From: Pseudomonas baltica
GTDB taxonomy: Bacteria; Pseudomonadota; Gammaproteobacteria; Pseudomonadales; Pseudomonadaceae
DNA length: 64,000 nt
Direction of reading: 5' to 3'
NCBI RefSeq assembly: GCF_014235765.1
Contig: NZ_JACMYH010000004.1
Coordinates: 248,001 to 312,000 of the forward strand
The notes beneath the pieces were generated by a model that saw only the letters and a program-made list of their open reading frames with translations, did not search any database and was not told the origin of the DNA. Position 1 is the first letter of the stretch. The number at the start of each line of letters is the position of its first letter. The position numbers and the translations under genes are program-made. Shown here piece after piece: positions 38,388 through 55,798 of this stretch.

Positions 38388-40835
38388 TCAGAACAGGTCG
38401 ATCGGCGCCGATTCGTCTGCCGGGAGCGGGCTGCCCGGTGCGCTGCCGCCACCGAACTCGCTGTTGGAAGGCGGTGTGTCTTCGCTCTTGAACAGCTCGA
38501 AGTAGGCGCCCGGCGTGCCCGGTGCGGCCGCGCGGCCGCTGATCGGGTCTACCCGCAGGCTGAGGATGCCGTCGGGCTCGGGCTGCACATGAGCCGGCTT
38601 GTCCTTGAGCGCGGCGGCCATGTAGGTCATCCAGATCGGCAGTGAAACGGTGCCGCCAAACTCGTGCCGGCCCAGGGTTTCAGGCTGGTCGAAGCCCGAC
38701 CAGACAGTGGTCATGTAGTCGGCGTTGTAGCCCGAGAACCAGGCATCCTTCGAGTCGTTGGTAGTGCCCGTCTTGCCGGCCAGGTCGGTGCGACCCAGGG
38801 CCATGGCGCGGCGCCCGGTGCCCTTCTTGATGACGTCCTCGAGCATGCTGGTGAGGATGAACGCGGTGCGCCCGTCGATGATCCGCTCGGCAATCACCGG
38901 GGCCGGGGCGGCGCCTGGCGTCAAGGTGGCGTCCACCGCGATGGGGGCCGATACCGTGGTCGCGCTGGCCGGTGCCGCCTGGGGCGTGGCGGCGGCGATG
39001 TCGTCGGCCGGTACCGTCGGCGGATTGGCGCGGAACAGGGTCTCGCCGTTGCGGCTGTCGATACGTTCGATCAAGTACGGCGAAACCTTGTAGCCGCCAT
39101 TGGCGAACACGCTCCAGCCCGTGGCGATTTCCATCGGTGTCAGGGTGGCGGTGCCCAGTGCCAGCGACAGGTTGCGGGGCAGGTCCTGCTTGTTGAAGCC
39201 GAACTTGCTGATGTAGTCGATGGTGCTGTCTACACCCAGGCTCTGCAGCACGCGGATCGAGACCAGGTTGCGCGACTTGTACAGTGCTTCACGCAGACGG
39301 ATCGGGCCCAGAAAGGTATTGGTGTCGTTCTTGGGTCGCCAGACCTTGTCCACCGACTCGTCGACGAACACGATGGGGGCGTCGTTGACCAGGCTGGCGG
39401 GCGTGTAGCCCTTGTCCAGTGCCGCGCTATAGATGAACGGCTTGAAGCTGGAGCCCGGCTGCCGCTTGGCCTGCATCGCACGATTGTAGTTGCTCTGTTC
39501 GAACGAGAAACCACCGACCAAGGCACGGATGGCGCCGGTGCGCGGGTCCAGCGACACCAGCGCGCTCTGCACCGTCGGTACCTGGCTGAACTTCAAGGTG
39601 TCATCGTCTTGACGCTGTACGCGGATCAGATCGCCTACCTGCGCAACGTCCGACGGCTGCGCAGGCGTGCGCCCGACACTGTTGGTGTTCATGAAGGGGC
39701 GCGCCCATTTCATGCTGTCCCAGGCAATCGACTCCTGCTTGTCGTCGCGGGTGAGCACGACGATGCCCGTCTTGTCGACCTTGGTGACGATGGCAGGCTC
39801 CAGGCCGTTCAGCGGACGCTGGCGAGTCAGTTCCTGGGCCCACTCGCGCGGCGTCTTGCCGGGCAGGCGAGCTTCCGGACCGCGATAGCCATGGCGTTGA
39901 TCGTAGGCGATCAGCCCGGAGCTGATGGCGTGGTTGGCGTCTTCCTGCAGATTGCTCGGCACCGTGGTGGTGACGTTGAAGCCCTGTGTATAGGCCTCGC
40001 TGCCGTAGCGACCGACCATTTCGGCACGGGCCATTTCGGCGATCCACGGCGCGCTGACTTCCGGCGTGGGCACGTGATAGCTGGCGTTGAGCGGCTCGCC
40101 GACGGCAGCGTTGTAGCTGGCTTCGTCGATCTTGCCCAGGCGGAACATGCGCCCCAGGATCCAGTCGCGACGCTCCTTGCTGCGTACCGGGTTGGCCAGC
40201 GGGTTGAAGCGCGAAGGCGCCTTGGGCAGGCCGGCGATCATCGCCATCTGCGCCAGGCTTACGTCGCGGATCGACTTGCCGTAATACACCTGTGCGGCGG
40301 CTTCGATCCCGTAGGCCCGGTTGCCCAGGTAGATCTTGTTCACGTACAGCTCGAGAATCTCATCCTTGGTAAGTTGGCGCTCGATTTGCAAGGCAAGGAG
40401 GATTTCAGTGATTTTGCGTGAAAAACTGCGTTCGGACGTCAAGAAATAGTTCTTGGCGACCTGCATGGTGATGGTACTGCCGCCGGTCTGGATATGACCG
40501 CTGCGCACCAGCTGCGAGGCGGCGCGCATGAGGCTGCTGGGGTCGACGCCGTAATGGTTTTCGAAATTGTCGTCTTCTGCGGACAACAGGGCTTGGATGA
40601 AATGTGGCGGAATCTCGGCGAACTTGATCGGCGAGCGGCGCATCTCGCCGAACTCGGCGATCAGTTTTCCGTCGCTGCTGAAGACCCGCAGGGGGATCTG
40701 CAGCTCGACGCTGCGCAGGGCGTCGACAGACGGCAAGCTGGGGCTGAGATACAGAAATGCCCCGCTGAGCACGAGCAACAGCCCGCAGACGACGGCGAGG
40801 AAAGACCACCAGAAAAACTTCAGCAGGCGTATCAA
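38388..40835 (-). CDS. ponA: Penicillin-binding protein 1A
   Basis: This bifunctional class A PBP polymerises and cross-links peptidoglycan in the periplasm. The 815-residue protein has one N-terminal membrane anchor (about 8-30). A GT51 glycosyltransferase domain carries catalytic Glu at about 87 (AEDDNFENHYG) and the GGSTITMQVAKN signature. An OB-like insert follows, then a transpeptidase domain with SSFK (nucleophile about Ser462), SRN (YKSRNLVS) and KTGT (LAGKTGTTN). An Ala/Pro/Thr-rich loop sits between SRN and KTGT. The C-terminus is Gly/Ser/Pro rich. It is divergent from the pil operon, the common arrangement in pseudomonads. Confidence 0.96.
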   Translation of the reverse strand: MIRLLKFFWWSFLAVVCGLLLVLSGAFLYLSPSLPSVDALRSVELQIPLRVFSSDGKLIAEFGEMRRSPIKFAEIPPHFIQALLSAEDDNFENHYGVDPSSLMRAASQLVRSGHIQTGGSTITMQVAKNYFLTSERSFSRKITEILLALQIERQLTKDEILELYVNKIYLGNRAYGIEAAAQVYYGKSIRDVSLAQMAMIAGLPKAPSRFNPLANPVRSKERRDWILGRMFRLGKIDEASYNAAVGEPLNASYHVPTPEVSAPWIAEMARAEMVGRYGSEAYTQGFNVTTTVPSNLQEDANHAISSGLIAYDQRHGYRGPEARLPGKTPREWAQELTRQRPLNGLEPAIVTKVDKTGIVVLTRDDKQESIAWDSMKWARPFMNTNSVGRTPAQPSDVAQVGDLIRVQRQDDDTLKFSQVPTVQSALVSLDPRTGAIRALVGGFSFEQSNYNRAMQAKRQPGSSFKPFIYSAALDKGYTPASLVNDAPIVFVDESVDKVWRPKNDTNTFLGPIRLREALYKSRNLVSIRVLQSLGVDSTIDYISKFGFNKQDLPRNLSLALGTATLTPMEIATGWSVFANGGYKVSPYLIERIDSRNGETLFRANPPTVPADDIAAATPQAAPASATTVSAPIAVDATLTPGAAPAPVIAERIIDGRTAFILTSMLEDVIKKGTGRRAMALGRTDLAGKTGTTNDSKDAWFSGYNADYMTTVWSGFDQPETLGRHEFGGTVSLPIWMTYMAAALKDKPAHVQPEPDGILSLRVDPISGRAAAPGTPGAYFELFKSEDTPPSNSEFGGGSAPGSPLPADESAPIDLF

Positions 40836-40903
40836 GGCTTTTGGATTTCCAGATAAAAGAATGGGTTAAGCGCAGCACGCGGTACGTGGAAAAAACGCTG
40901 GGC

Positions 40904-40933
40904 ATTATAAGCATTTTTCGACCCGGAGCGTCA
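40904..40933 (-). promoter_or_regulatory. Candidate ponA promoter in the ponA-pilM divergent region
   Basis: On the minus strand a perfect TATAAT (complement of 40904-40909) lies 68 bases upstream of the ponA ATG. A weak TGACGC (complement of 40928-40933) lies 18 bases further upstream. The -10 is strong and the -35 is poor. Confidence 0.5.
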
Positions 40934-40988
40934 TTTGCGCTTCTGTCAAGACTGCTATTAAATGCCTCGTACGACAAAGGGTCCGTAA

Positions 40989-42080
<1,092 letters not shown>

Positions 42081-42650
42081 ATGGCAAGGATCAACCTGCT
42101 GCCGTGGCGCGAGCAGCTGCGAGAAGAGCGCAAGCGACAATTCCTGATTGCCATGGCCGGCGTGCTGGTCGGCGCCATCGCGGTCATTTTTCTGGCGGAC
42201 CGATTCATCGGCAATGCCATCGACACCCAGACGGCGCGCAATGCCCACCTACAGTCCGAGATCGTCCTGCTCGATCAGCGCATCAAGTCGATCAGTGAGC
42301 TCAAGGCGCGGCGCAAGCAATTGCTCGAGCGCATGAAAACCATCCAGGACCTGCAGGGCAACCGCCCGATCATCGGGCGCATCTTCGACCAGATGGCGCG
42401 CACGCTGCCCGACGGCGTGTACTTCACCGACGTGAAAATGACCGACAAGAGCATTGCCATTGCCGGCGCCGCCGAGACCAACAACCGCGTGTCCGACCTG
42501 TTGCGCAACCTCGACGCTTCGCCCTGGCTGGAAGCGCCCGCCCTCAACGAAGTCAAGGCCAACACCAGTGCCGACGTCAACGGCGCCAACAGTTTCCAGC
42601 TGAACGTGCGCCAGACCGCTCCGGTCCAGGCCGAAGGGGACGACAAATGA
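42081..42650 (+). CDS. pilN: Type IV pilus inner-membrane protein PilN
   Basis: PilN is a bitopic inner-membrane protein of the alignment complex. The 189-residue protein keeps the short cytoplasmic PilM-binding peptide (ARINLLPWREQLREERK). It continues with one membrane helix (FLIAMAGVLVGAIAVIFLA), a coiled coil (about 45-90) and a ferredoxin-like periplasmic domain. Its ATG follows the pilM stop codon immediately and its end overlaps pilO by four bases. Confidence 0.96.
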   Translation: MARINLLPWREQLREERKRQFLIAMAGVLVGAIAVIFLADRFIGNAIDTQTARNAHLQSEIVLLDQRIKSISELKARRKQLLERMKTIQDLQGNRPIIGRIFDQMARTLPDGVYFTDVKMTDKSIAIAGAAETNNRVSDLLRNLDASPWLEAPALNEVKANTSADVNGANSFQLNVRQTAPVQAEGDDK

Positions 42651-43306
42651 ACCCTTCGAGCTGGATGGACAGCCTGCGCAAGGTCGAGCTCAGCGAGCTT
42701 GACCTGAACAACATCGGTTCGTGGCCCACCGCGGTCAAGGTGATTGCCGGCGTGTTGCTGATGGCGCTCATTCTCGGCCTGGGCTACAACTTCCACATCT
42801 CGGACCTCGAAGCGCAATTGCAGCAGCAGGCCGATCAGGAAACTGCGCTCAAGGAGCAGTTCTCCACCAAGGCCTTCCAGGCGGCGAACCTGGAAACCTA
42901 CACCGAACAGATGCAGGAAATGGAAACGTCGTTCGGCGCCATGTTGCGACAGTTGCCCAGCGACACCGAAGTGCCGGGCCTGCTCGAGGACATCACGCGC
43001 ACCGGTCTGGGTTCGGGGTTGGAGTTCGAAGAAATAAAATTGTTGCCTGAGGTGACCCAGCAGTTTTATATCGAGCTGCCGATACAGATCAGCGTGACCG
43101 GTACCTACCACGACCTGGCCACCTTCGTCAGTGGCGTGGCCAGCCTGCCGCGGATCGTCACCCTGCACGACTTCGAAGTGAAACCCGTGGACCCGAAGGC
43201 CAGCAACAGCCAGCTGCGCATGAGTATCCTGGCCAAGACCTACCGCTACAACGATCAAGGCCTGCCTGGCGCGGACGCGGCACCGACACAGGGGCAAGCG
43301 AAATGA
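42647..43306 (+). CDS. pilO: Type IV pilus inner-membrane protein PilO
   Basis: PilO pairs with PilN and contacts PilP. The 219-residue protein has a short cytoplasmic part (SWMDSLRKVELSELDLNNIG), one membrane helix (AVKVIAGVLLMALILGLGYNF), a coiled coil (DLEAQLQQQADQETALKEQF) and a periplasmic ferredoxin-like domain with FYIELPIQISVTGTYHDLATFV. It overlaps both neighbours by four bases, supporting strict co-translation. Confidence 0.96.
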   Translation: MNPSSWMDSLRKVELSELDLNNIGSWPTAVKVIAGVLLMALILGLGYNFHISDLEAQLQQQADQETALKEQFSTKAFQAANLETYTEQMQEMETSFGAMLRQLPSDTEVPGLLEDITRTGLGSGLEFEEIKLLPEVTQQFYIELPIQISVTGTYHDLATFVSGVASLPRIVTLHDFEVKPVDPKASNSQLRMSILAKTYRYNDQGLPGADAAPTQGQAK

Positions 43307-43830
43307 AAGCAGTATTCGTTGCAGGCCTGGCCGCGTGCATGCTGGTGCTGGCAGGTTGCGGTGGCAACGGCGATTTCGCCGACCTCGACGCATTCATGGC
43401 CGAGGTCAAGGCACGGCCCAAGGGCAAGATCGAACCGATACCGCGCTTTGCGCCCTATCAGGCGTTCAGCTACGAGGCCGCGTCGTTGCGCAGCCCGTTC
43501 CAGCCACCGATCAAGATCGAACTGGTGAACAGGCAGAAGGGCTCCCGGCTCATCAAGCCCGACACCACGCGGGTCAAGCAATTCCTGGAGGGTTTCAACA
43601 TCGAGGATTTCGAAATGGTCGGCACCTTGGGCAATGCCGGTGGCCGCTTTGCCCTGATGCGCGGCGCCGGTGGCGTGCACCGCCTGAAGGTAGGCGATTA
43701 CCTGGGTCGCAACGACGGGCGGATCATCGCCATCAGCGATGCCCAGGTCGATGTCGTTGAAATCGTTCCCGATGGGGATGGTGGTTGGTTGGAGCGGCCT
43801 CGCACCATCCCGCTCAAAGAGCGCTCGTAA
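43303..43830 (+). CDS. pilP: Type IV pilus lipoprotein PilP
   Basis: PilP is an inner-membrane lipoprotein that joins PilNO to the PilQ secretin. The 175-residue protein has a lipoprotein signal (MKAVFVAGLAACMLVLAGC, lipidated Cys19). A flexible region follows, then a beta-sandwich C-terminal domain (FEMVGTLGNAGGRFALMRG; VHRLKVGDYLGRNDGRIIAI). It overlaps pilO by four bases and is followed 36 bases later by pilQ. Confidence 0.96.
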   Translation: MKAVFVAGLAACMLVLAGCGGNGDFADLDAFMAEVKARPKGKIEPIPRFAPYQAFSYEAASLRSPFQPPIKIELVNRQKGSRLIKPDTTRVKQFLEGFNIEDFEMVGTLGNAGGRFALMRGAGGVHRLKVGDYLGRNDGRIIAISDAQVDVVEIVPDGDGGWLERPRTIPLKERS

Positions 43831-43866
43831 AGGGCTTGGGTCAAGCATGTCTAGTGGAACTCGAAA

Positions 43867-45969
43867 ATGAACAGGATTCTCTCAGCCTTCGGTATTTCGC
43901 TAGGGATAGCGATGCTTTCACCGATCGTCATGGCCGCGAACTTGAAGACGCTCGACGTTGCTTCCCTGCCCGGTGATCGCGTCGAGCTCAAGCTTTCGTT
44001 CGACGGCCCGGTCACGGCGCCACGCGGCTATACCACCGAGCAACCGGCCCGGATCGCCCTCGACCTGCCGGGTGTGACCAGTCAACTGGGCGCCCGCAGT
44101 CGCGACCTGGGCGTGGGCAATGCCCGCAGTGTGGTGGTGGTGGAGGCCACCGACCGCACGCGGATCATCGTCAACCTGACCAAGCTGGCGCCCTACAGCA
44201 CCCGCGTGCAGGGCAACGACCTGTTCGTGCTGGTGGGCGAGGGTGCCGCGGCCCTGCAGGGCACGGCGATACCGGCTCCGACGGCAGCTCGGCCCGCCCC
44301 GCGACCCGCAGCCGTGCCTGCTCCTGCGCGGGCGGCGGTGCCCGCCGGCCGGGCCATTCGCAACGTCGATTTCCAGCGCGGCGAGCTGGGTGAGGGCAAT
44401 GTCATCATCGACCTCAGCGACCCGACCATCAGCCCCGATATCCAGGAGCAGGGCGGCAAGATCCTGCTCACTTTCGCCAAGACCCAGCTGCCCGATCCGT
44501 TGCGGGTGCGTTTGGACGTGAAGGATTTCGCGACCCCGGTGCAGTTCGTCAACTCCTCGGTCGGCGCCACTGGCGCGACCGTGACCATCGAGCCCAGCGG
44601 CAGCTTCGACTACTCCTCGTACCAGACCGAAAACCGCCTGACCATCAGTGTGCGGCCGCTGACCAACGAGGACGTCGCGCGGCGCAATGTCGAGCGCAAT
44701 GTCTATACCGGCGAGAAGCTCTCGCTGAATTTCCAGGACATCGACGTGCGTTCGGTGCTGCAGCTGATCGCCGATTTCACCAACCTCAACCTGGTGGCCA
44801 GTGACACGGTGCAGGGTGGCATCACCCTGCGCCTGCAGAACGTTCCCTGGGATCAGGCGCTGGACCTGGTGCTCAAAACCAAGGGCCTGGACAAACGCAA
44901 GGTCGGCAACGTGCTGCTGGTGGCCCCGGCCGACGAGATTGCCGCCCGCGAGCGCCAGGAGCTGGAGTCGCAGCGGCAGATCCAGGAGCTGGCGCCGCTG
45001 CGCCGCGAGTTGATGCAGGTCAACTATGCCAAGGCTGCCGACATCGCCAAGCTGTTCCAGTCGGTGACCCGTGGCGAGAACGTCGAGACCGAGCGTGGCT
45101 CGATCACCGTCGACGAACGCACCAACAACATCATTGCCTACCAGACCCAGGATCGCCTCGACGAACTGCGTCGCATCGTCACCCAGCTGGATATTCCGGT
45201 GCGTCAGGTGATGATCGAGGCGCGCATCGTCGAAGCCAACGTCGGCTACAACAAGGCGCTGGGCGTGCGTTGGGGCGGTTCGACCAACCTGAGGGGCAAG
45301 AACAACTGGACTGCCTACGGCCTGGACAACAATGGCGACGAAGCCGGCAACACCGGCGCCGACGTCGGCAGCAACACGCCCTTCATCGACCTGGGAGCTG
45401 CCGATGCAACCTCCGGCATCGGCCTGGGTTTCGTGACCAACAACGTTCTGCTGGACCTCGAACTCAGTGCCATGGAAAGCACCGGCAATGGCGAGATCGT
45501 CTCCCAGCCCAAGGTGGTGACCTCGGACAAGGAAACCGCGAAGATCCTCAAGGGCACCGAGGTGCCGTACCAGGAGGCCAGCTCCAGCGGCGCCACCACG
45601 GTGTCGTTCAAGGAGGCTTCGCTGTCACTCGAGGTGACGCCGCAGATCACCCCGGACAGCCGCATCATCATGGAAGTGAAGGTCACCAAGGATGAGCCCG
45701 ACTACCTGAACGCGGTGCTGGGTGTACCGCCGATCAGCAAGAACGAGGTCAACGCCAAGGTGCTGGTCAACGACGGCGAGACCATCGTCATCGGTGGGGT
45801 TTTCTCCAACACGCAAAGTAAAACCGTGGACAAGGTGCCCTTTTTGGGCGACGTGCCGTATGTTGGGCGCCTTTTCCGTCGGGATGTCGTGTCGGAAGCC
45901 AAATCCGAGCTGCTGGTATTCTTGACACCGCGTATCATGAATAACCAGGCGATTGCTGTGAGTCGTTGA
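43867..45969 (+). CDS. pilQ: Type IV pilus secretin PilQ
   Basis: PilQ forms the outer-membrane channel for the pilus. The 700-residue protein has a signal peptide and two AMIN peptidoglycan-binding domains (about 25-110 and 160-250), separated by a Pro/Ala linker. An N0-type domain follows ([26 protein letters not shown]), then N1 ([13 protein letters not shown]) and the secretin core ([52 protein letters not shown]). The last gene of the pil operon, it ends four bases before aroK. Confidence 0.96.
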   Translation: MNRILSAFGISLGIAMLSPIVMAANLKTLDVASLPGDRVELKLSFDGPVTAPRGYTTEQPARIALDLPGVTSQLGARSRDLGVGNARSVVVVEATDRTRIIVNLTKLAPYSTRVQGNDLFVLVGEGAAALQGTAIPAPTAARPAPRPAAVPAPARAAVPAGRAIRNVDFQRGELGEGNVIIDLSDPTISPDIQEQGGKILLTFAKTQLPDPLRVRLDVKDFATPVQFVNSSVGATGATVTIEPSGSFDYSSYQTENRLTISVRPLTNEDVARRNVERNVYTGEKLSLNFQDIDVRSVLQLIADFTNLNLVASDTVQGGITLRLQNVPWDQALDLVLKTKGLDKRKVGNVLLVAPADEIAARERQELESQRQIQELAPLRRELMQVNYAKAADIAKLFQSVTRGENVETERGSITVDERTNNIIAYQTQDRLDELRRIVTQLDIPVRQVMIEARIVEANVGYNKALGVRWGGSTNLRGKNNWTAYGLDNNGDEAGNTGADVGSNTPFIDLGAADATSGIGLGFVTNNVLLDLELSAMESTGNGEIVSQPKVVTSDKETAKILKGTEVPYQEASSSGATTVSFKEASLSLEVTPQITPDSRIIMEVKVTKDEPDYLNAVLGVPPISKNEVNAKVLVNDGETIVIGGVFSNTQSKTVDKVPFLGDVPYVGRLFRRDVVSEAKSELLVFLTPRIMNNQAIAVSR

Positions 45970-45973
45970 TTCT

Positions 45974-46492
45974 GTGCGAAATTTGATACTTGTTGGGCCA
46001 ATGGGTGCAGGCAAGAGCACCATTGGCCGTTTGCTGGCCAAAGAGCTTCGGTTGCCGTTCAAGGATTCCGACAAGGAAATCGAGACCCGTACCGGAGCGA
46101 ATATCCCGTGGATCTTCGATCAGGAAGGCGAGGTCGGCTTTCGCGACCGCGAGCAGGCCATGCTGGCCGAACTGTGCGAGTTCGACGGCCTGGTGCTGGC
46201 TACCGGCGGTGGCGCGGTCATGCGTGATGAAAACCGCCAGGCATTGCACGCCGGCGGGCGCGTGGTCTACCTGCACGCCTCGGTCGAACAGCAAGTCGGT
46301 CGCACGGCACGCGATCGCAATCGGCCTCTATTGCGCACCGCCAACCCGGAGGCCACGCTGCGGGCCCTGCTGGCAATCCGCGATCCGCTGTACCGCGAGA
46401 TCGCCGACCTGGTGGTGCAGACCGACGAGCGCCCACCGCGCATGGTGGTCCTCGATATCCTCGAACGCCTGCAACGCCTGCCGCCGCGCTGA
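45974..46492 (+). CDS. aroK: Shikimate kinase
   Basis: AroK phosphorylates shikimate in aromatic amino-acid synthesis. The 172-residue P-loop protein has Walker A ([12 protein letters not shown]), the shikimate-binding DSD segment and FRDRE, and the GGG loop (LATGGGAVM). The lid arginine lies in RDRNRPLL. The GTG at 45974 gives the standard N-terminus (MRNLILVG) four bases after pilQ. Co-transcription with pilQ and then aroB is the usual Pseudomonas arrangement. Confidence 0.97.
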   Translation: MRNLILVGPMGAGKSTIGRLLAKELRLPFKDSDKEIETRTGANIPWIFDQEGEVGFRDREQAMLAELCEFDGLVLATGGGAVMRDENRQALHAGGRVVYLHASVEQQVGRTARDRNRPLLRTANPEATLRALLAIRDPLYREIADLVVQTDERPPRMVVLDILERLQRLPPR

Positions 46493-46575
46493 AGGCGGCC
46501 GTACGCGCGGCCATCCGCTACCGGCGCAGGGCGCCGTTTGACGGCATTCGATTCACAGAACAATAGTGGGGACAC

Positions 46576-47679
46576 ATGCAGACACTCAAGGTTGACCTCG
46601 GCGAACGCAGCTATCCGATCTACATTGGCGAAGGGCTGCTAGATCAGGCTGGGCTGCTGGCCCCGCACATTGCCGGGCGAAAGGTGGCGGTCATCTCCAA
46701 CGCCACGGTGGCGCCGCTCTACCTGGATCGCCTGACCCAGACCCTGGGCGCCTATTCGGTGGTGCCCGTGGTGCTTCCTGATGGCGAAGCGTTCAAGAAC
46801 TGGGAAACCCTGCAGACCATTTTCGATGCCATGCTCACGGCACGGCTGGATCGGCGCGTTACGGTCATTGCCTTGGGCGGCGGTGTCATTGGTGACATGG
46901 CCGGGTTCGCTGCTGCCTGCTACCAGCGCGGTGTCGATTTCATCCAGGTGCCGACCACGCTGCTGTCCCAGGTCGACTCGTCGGTGGGCGGCAAGACCGG
47001 CATCAACCATCCGCTGGGCAAGAACATGGTCGGTGCGTTCTATCAGCCGCAGGCGGTGGTGATCGACACCACCACCCTGGCCACCTTGCCGCCGCGCGAG
47101 CTGTCGGCGGGGCTGGCGGAGGTGATCAAGTACGGATTCATCTGCGACGAACCGTTCCTGGGCTGGCTGGAAGATAACGTCGATGCCCTCCGGGCGCTCG
47201 ATCAGGCGGCCCTCACGCTGGCCATTGCCCGTTCCTGCGAGGCCAAGGCACGAGTGGTGGGTGCGGACGAACGCGAGTCCGGTGTGCGCGCCACGCTGAA
47301 CCTGGGGCATACTTTCGGCCACGCCATCGAGACCCATATGGGGTATGGTGTGTGGCTTCACGGTGAGGCCGTGGGGGCCGGTACGGTGATGGCGCTGGAG
47401 ATGTCCATGCGCCTTGGCTGGATCACCCAGGCCGAGCGGGATCGCGGCATTCGTCTGCTGCAGCGCGCCGGCCTGCCGGTGGTGCCGCCGGCGGAAATGA
47501 CGCCGACCGATTTCCTCGAGCACATGGCAATCGACAAGAAAGTGCTGGATGGCAGTCTGCGCCTGGTGCTGCTGCGCAGCATCGGCGAAGCAGTGATCAC
47601 CGCCGACTACCCGCACGATGTGCTTCAGGCGACCCTGGAAGCGGATTACCGCGCCATCGTCGCCGGGCTGGAAGCCTAG
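46576..47679 (+). CDS. aroB: 3-Dehydroquinate synthase
   Basis: AroB converts DAHP to 3-dehydroquinate with NAD and a divalent metal. The 367-residue protein shows the family segments [40 protein letters not shown] and AEVIKYG. The metal-ligand histidines lie in [12 protein letters not shown] and [21 protein letters not shown] lies just before the ATG. It follows aroK by 83 bases and precedes the DamX-like gene by 70 bases. Confidence 0.97.
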   Translation: MQTLKVDLGERSYPIYIGEGLLDQAGLLAPHIAGRKVAVISNATVAPLYLDRLTQTLGAYSVVPVVLPDGEAFKNWETLQTIFDAMLTARLDRRVTVIALGGGVIGDMAGFAAACYQRGVDFIQVPTTLLSQVDSSVGGKTGINHPLGKNMVGAFYQPQAVVIDTTTLATLPPRELSAGLAEVIKYGFICDEPFLGWLEDNVDALRALDQAALTLAIARSCEAKARVVGADERESGVRATLNLGHTFGHAIETHMGYGVWLHGEAVGAGTVMALEMSMRLGWITQAERDRGIRLLQRAGLPVVPPAEMTPTDFLEHMAIDKKVLDGSLRLVLLRSIGEAVITADYPHDVLQATLEADYRAIVAGLEA

Positions 47680-47749
47680 TGGAGCCTGTTCCAGCAGGAC
47701 GTGTTTCCAGCAACCCATCAACGATCCACCTTTGTTCTACGAGAGTTCG

Positions 47750-49324
47750 ATGACAAGTCTGCATGCCGATGAGGCCTTTCTCGGCCACTACCAATTGGAT
47801 CATGACCCCTTCGCCGCAAGGGTGCCTGGCTTCAAATTCTTCCCGGCCCAGCGCAAGCCGGTACTGGGCCAATTGCATCACCTGGCGCGCTATAGCCAGC
47901 TGTTGCTGGTGGTCACCGGCCCGCATGGCAGTGGCAAGACCCTGCTGCGCCAGGCTTTGGTCGCCAGTACCAACAAGCAGTCGGTGCAAAGCATCGTGGT
48001 GTCGGCGCGCGGGGCCGGCGATGCCGCCAGCGTGCTGACCCAGGTCGCCCAGTCGCTCAACCTCAATACTCTGGAAGTGCCGGCCCTGCTGGCGCAGATC
48101 GTCCAGCTGGGGCTGACCGGGCAGGAAGTCTACCTGCTGGTGGACGACGCGGAACAACTCGACGAATCCGCACTCGAAGCCCTGCTGGCGTTGGCGGCGG
48201 GCACCGCGGACGGGCGCCCACATGTGTTCCTGTTCGGCGAGCCTTCATTGATCGCGGGCCTGGAGCAGTTCAGCGCCGGGCAGGAATTGTTCCACGTGAT
48301 CGAGCTGCAACCGTACAGCCTCGAGGAAACCCGCGAATACCTGGCCCTGCGTCTGGAGGGTGCCGGTAAGGGAATCCAGTTGCTCACCAATGATCAGATC
48401 GCCGACATTCACGAGAACTCGGATGGTTGGCCAGGAGCCATCAACCAGGTTGCTCGTGACGCACTGATCGAGGCCATGATCGCTAGCCGCTCGTCGGTGA
48501 AGCGTCCTGCTATGGGGTTTAAGATGCCTAAGAAACACGTATTGGCGATTTCCGCCGTTGTAGTCGTCGCTGTGGCTGCCGCCTGGCTGATCCCCAGCCG
48601 CGACGGCAAGGCACCGAGCACGACAGAACAGGCCCAGTTGCCAATGGGGCAGGGGCAGCCAAGTGCAGCTCAGTCCAACAATGGCAATCCATCGGTCGAA
48701 TTCAATGGCAGTTCGCAGTCGTTGCCGATGAATGGACAGCAGCCGGTCATGCGTGGCCCGCTGGCCGAGTCCACCGGCATGGGCGACGGAGAAGAGACGG
48801 GCGACGCGGTGAATACGTCGCCGCAGCCGCCTACCGTGACCACCATCGCACCGCCAGCCGGTGTGCCTGCAGGTTCGCCTGCAGCGGTCGCGCCGAGCCC
48901 AGCGCCTGCGCGTCAGACAGCTCCGCCAGCAACCACCAAACCTGCGCCGACCACAGCCGTCAAGCCTGCGCCTGCGCCCACCGTGGCGGCCAAGCCAGCT
49001 CCGGCGGCCCCTGCAGCGGCCGGCAAAGCTGCCGCCGGCGGCAGTTGGTATGCCGGGCAGTCGCCAAGCAATTATGTGGTGCAGATTCTGGGGACCAGCA
49101 ACGAAGGCGCTGCGCAGGCCTACGTCAAGGAGCAGGGTGGCGAGTTCCGCTACTTCAAGAAAACCCTGCAAGGCAAACCGCTCTACGTGATCACCTATGG
49201 CAGCTTCGCCAGCCGTGATGCCGCCGTTGCCGCCATCAAGAACTTGCCAGCCAAGGTCCAGGCTGGTAAACCTTGGCCACGCACTGTCGCCAGCGTCCAA
49301 CAGGACCTCGCGACAGCTCGCTGA
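47750..49324 (+). CDS. DamX-like protein: AAA ATPase, membrane helix and SPOR domain
   Basis: This 524-residue protein joins an N-terminal AAA/ExeA-type ATPase to a C-terminal SPOR domain. The ATPase shows Walker A GPHGSGKT at about 58-65 and Walker B VYLLVDDAEQLDE. One membrane helix follows (HVLAISAVVVVAVAAAWLIP, about 264-283). A Pro/Ala/Thr-rich linker of roughly 150 residues leads to the SPOR domain (NYVVQILGTSNEGAAQAYVK onward). It probably senses or binds septal peptidoglycan. The gene sits between aroB and gltB, as in other pseudomonads. The ATG at 47750 (MTSLHADEAFL) is chosen; earlier in-frame codons overlap aroB. Confidence 0.9.
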   Translation: MTSLHADEAFLGHYQLDHDPFAARVPGFKFFPAQRKPVLGQLHHLARYSQLLLVVTGPHGSGKTLLRQALVASTNKQSVQSIVVSARGAGDAASVLTQVAQSLNLNTLEVPALLAQIVQLGLTGQEVYLLVDDAEQLDESALEALLALAAGTADGRPHVFLFGEPSLIAGLEQFSAGQELFHVIELQPYSLEETREYLALRLEGAGKGIQLLTNDQIADIHENSDGWPGAINQVARDALIEAMIASRSSVKRPAMGFKMPKKHVLAISAVVVVAVAAAWLIPSRDGKAPSTTEQAQLPMGQGQPSAAQSNNGNPSVEFNGSSQSLPMNGQQPVMRGPLAESTGMGDGEETGDAVNTSPQPPTVTTIAPPAGVPAGSPAAVAPSPAPARQTAPPATTKPAPTTAVKPAPAPTVAAKPAPAAPAAAGKAAAGGSWYAGQSPSNYVVQILGTSNEGAAQAYVKEQGGEFRYFKKTLQGKPLYVITYGSFASRDAAVAAIKNLPAKVQAGKPWPRTVASVQQDLATAR

Positions 49325-49542
49325 TTGTCGGGCGGCACCCTATCCCCGCCGCCCCACCCTCCGGCGTCATCTGAATCCCGAGCCTGCCCCGCACTGCGAG
49401 GCAGGCTTCGCCGTCCCTGTTCCCTGGTTTGCTCTGAAAGGCTCAAGCACGGGCCCTGCAGGCATGCGGGCTTGCACTGTCAGGCTGCGGGATTCAGAAT
49501 CCAGCTCAAGTCGCTATCACAATAGCCTGCTGGAAACGTTCA

Positions 49543-49557
49543 CATTTGCGACAAATG
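49543..49557. promoter_or_regulatory. Palindrome upstream of the gltB promoter
   Basis: CATTTG, CGA, CAAATG form a perfect 6-3-6 inverted repeat centred at 49550, about 67 bases upstream of the predicted transcript start. This is a common position for an activator site. The protein that would bind is unknown. The 394-base gap from 49325 also contains a small hairpin (AGCCTGCC at 49381-49388 with 49400-49407, likely the end of the DamX-like transcript). It also has a short palindrome GGATTCAGAATCC near 49489. Confidence 0.4.
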
Positions 49558-49581
49558 AGTTATTGATTTCGTCGCTGAATT

Positions 49582-49610
49582 TGTGACCACCCGTAGCGCT
49601 GTGTACAATG
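49582..49610 (+). promoter_or_regulatory. Sigma70-type promoter for gltBD
   Basis: TTGTGA (49582-49587) and TACAAT (49605-49610) are separated by exactly 17 bases. A start near 49617 leaves a leader of about 100 bases before the gltB ATG at 49719. Confidence 0.6.
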
Positions 49611-49718
49611 ACCTCCCTTTTGCCCCCGCAAAGCCGGCGAACGTTCGGCGCGTGTGGTAACTAGTTGAATCGAAAAGAAATTGCCTCGAACAAGAGGCAG
49701 CCTGGTGAGAATGTGTCT

Positions 49719-55619
<5,901 letters not shown>

Positions 55620-55640
55620 GTCAGGCTGGGCGGTGGTGAC

Positions 55641-55785
55641 CTGTAGGAGCGGTCATCGGCCGCGAAAAGCGCACCGCGGGGGGTTCAGCCATGCCGCGGC
55701 GCACCCTTCGCGGCCGATGACCGCTCCTACGGTGGAACTGCGGTGGCATGAGCGAGATGTAGGAGCGGTCCGTGGCCGCGAACGG
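55641..55785. repeat. Three REP units between gltD and ltaE
   Basis: Second-class REP units lie at about 55641-55668 (GTAGGAGCGGTCATCGGCCG), 55705-55731 (inverted) and 55758-55783 (direct). They fill the gap between two convergent genes and mark a possible rearrangement junction. Confidence 0.85.
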
Positions 55786-55798
55786 GACGACCCGGTGC

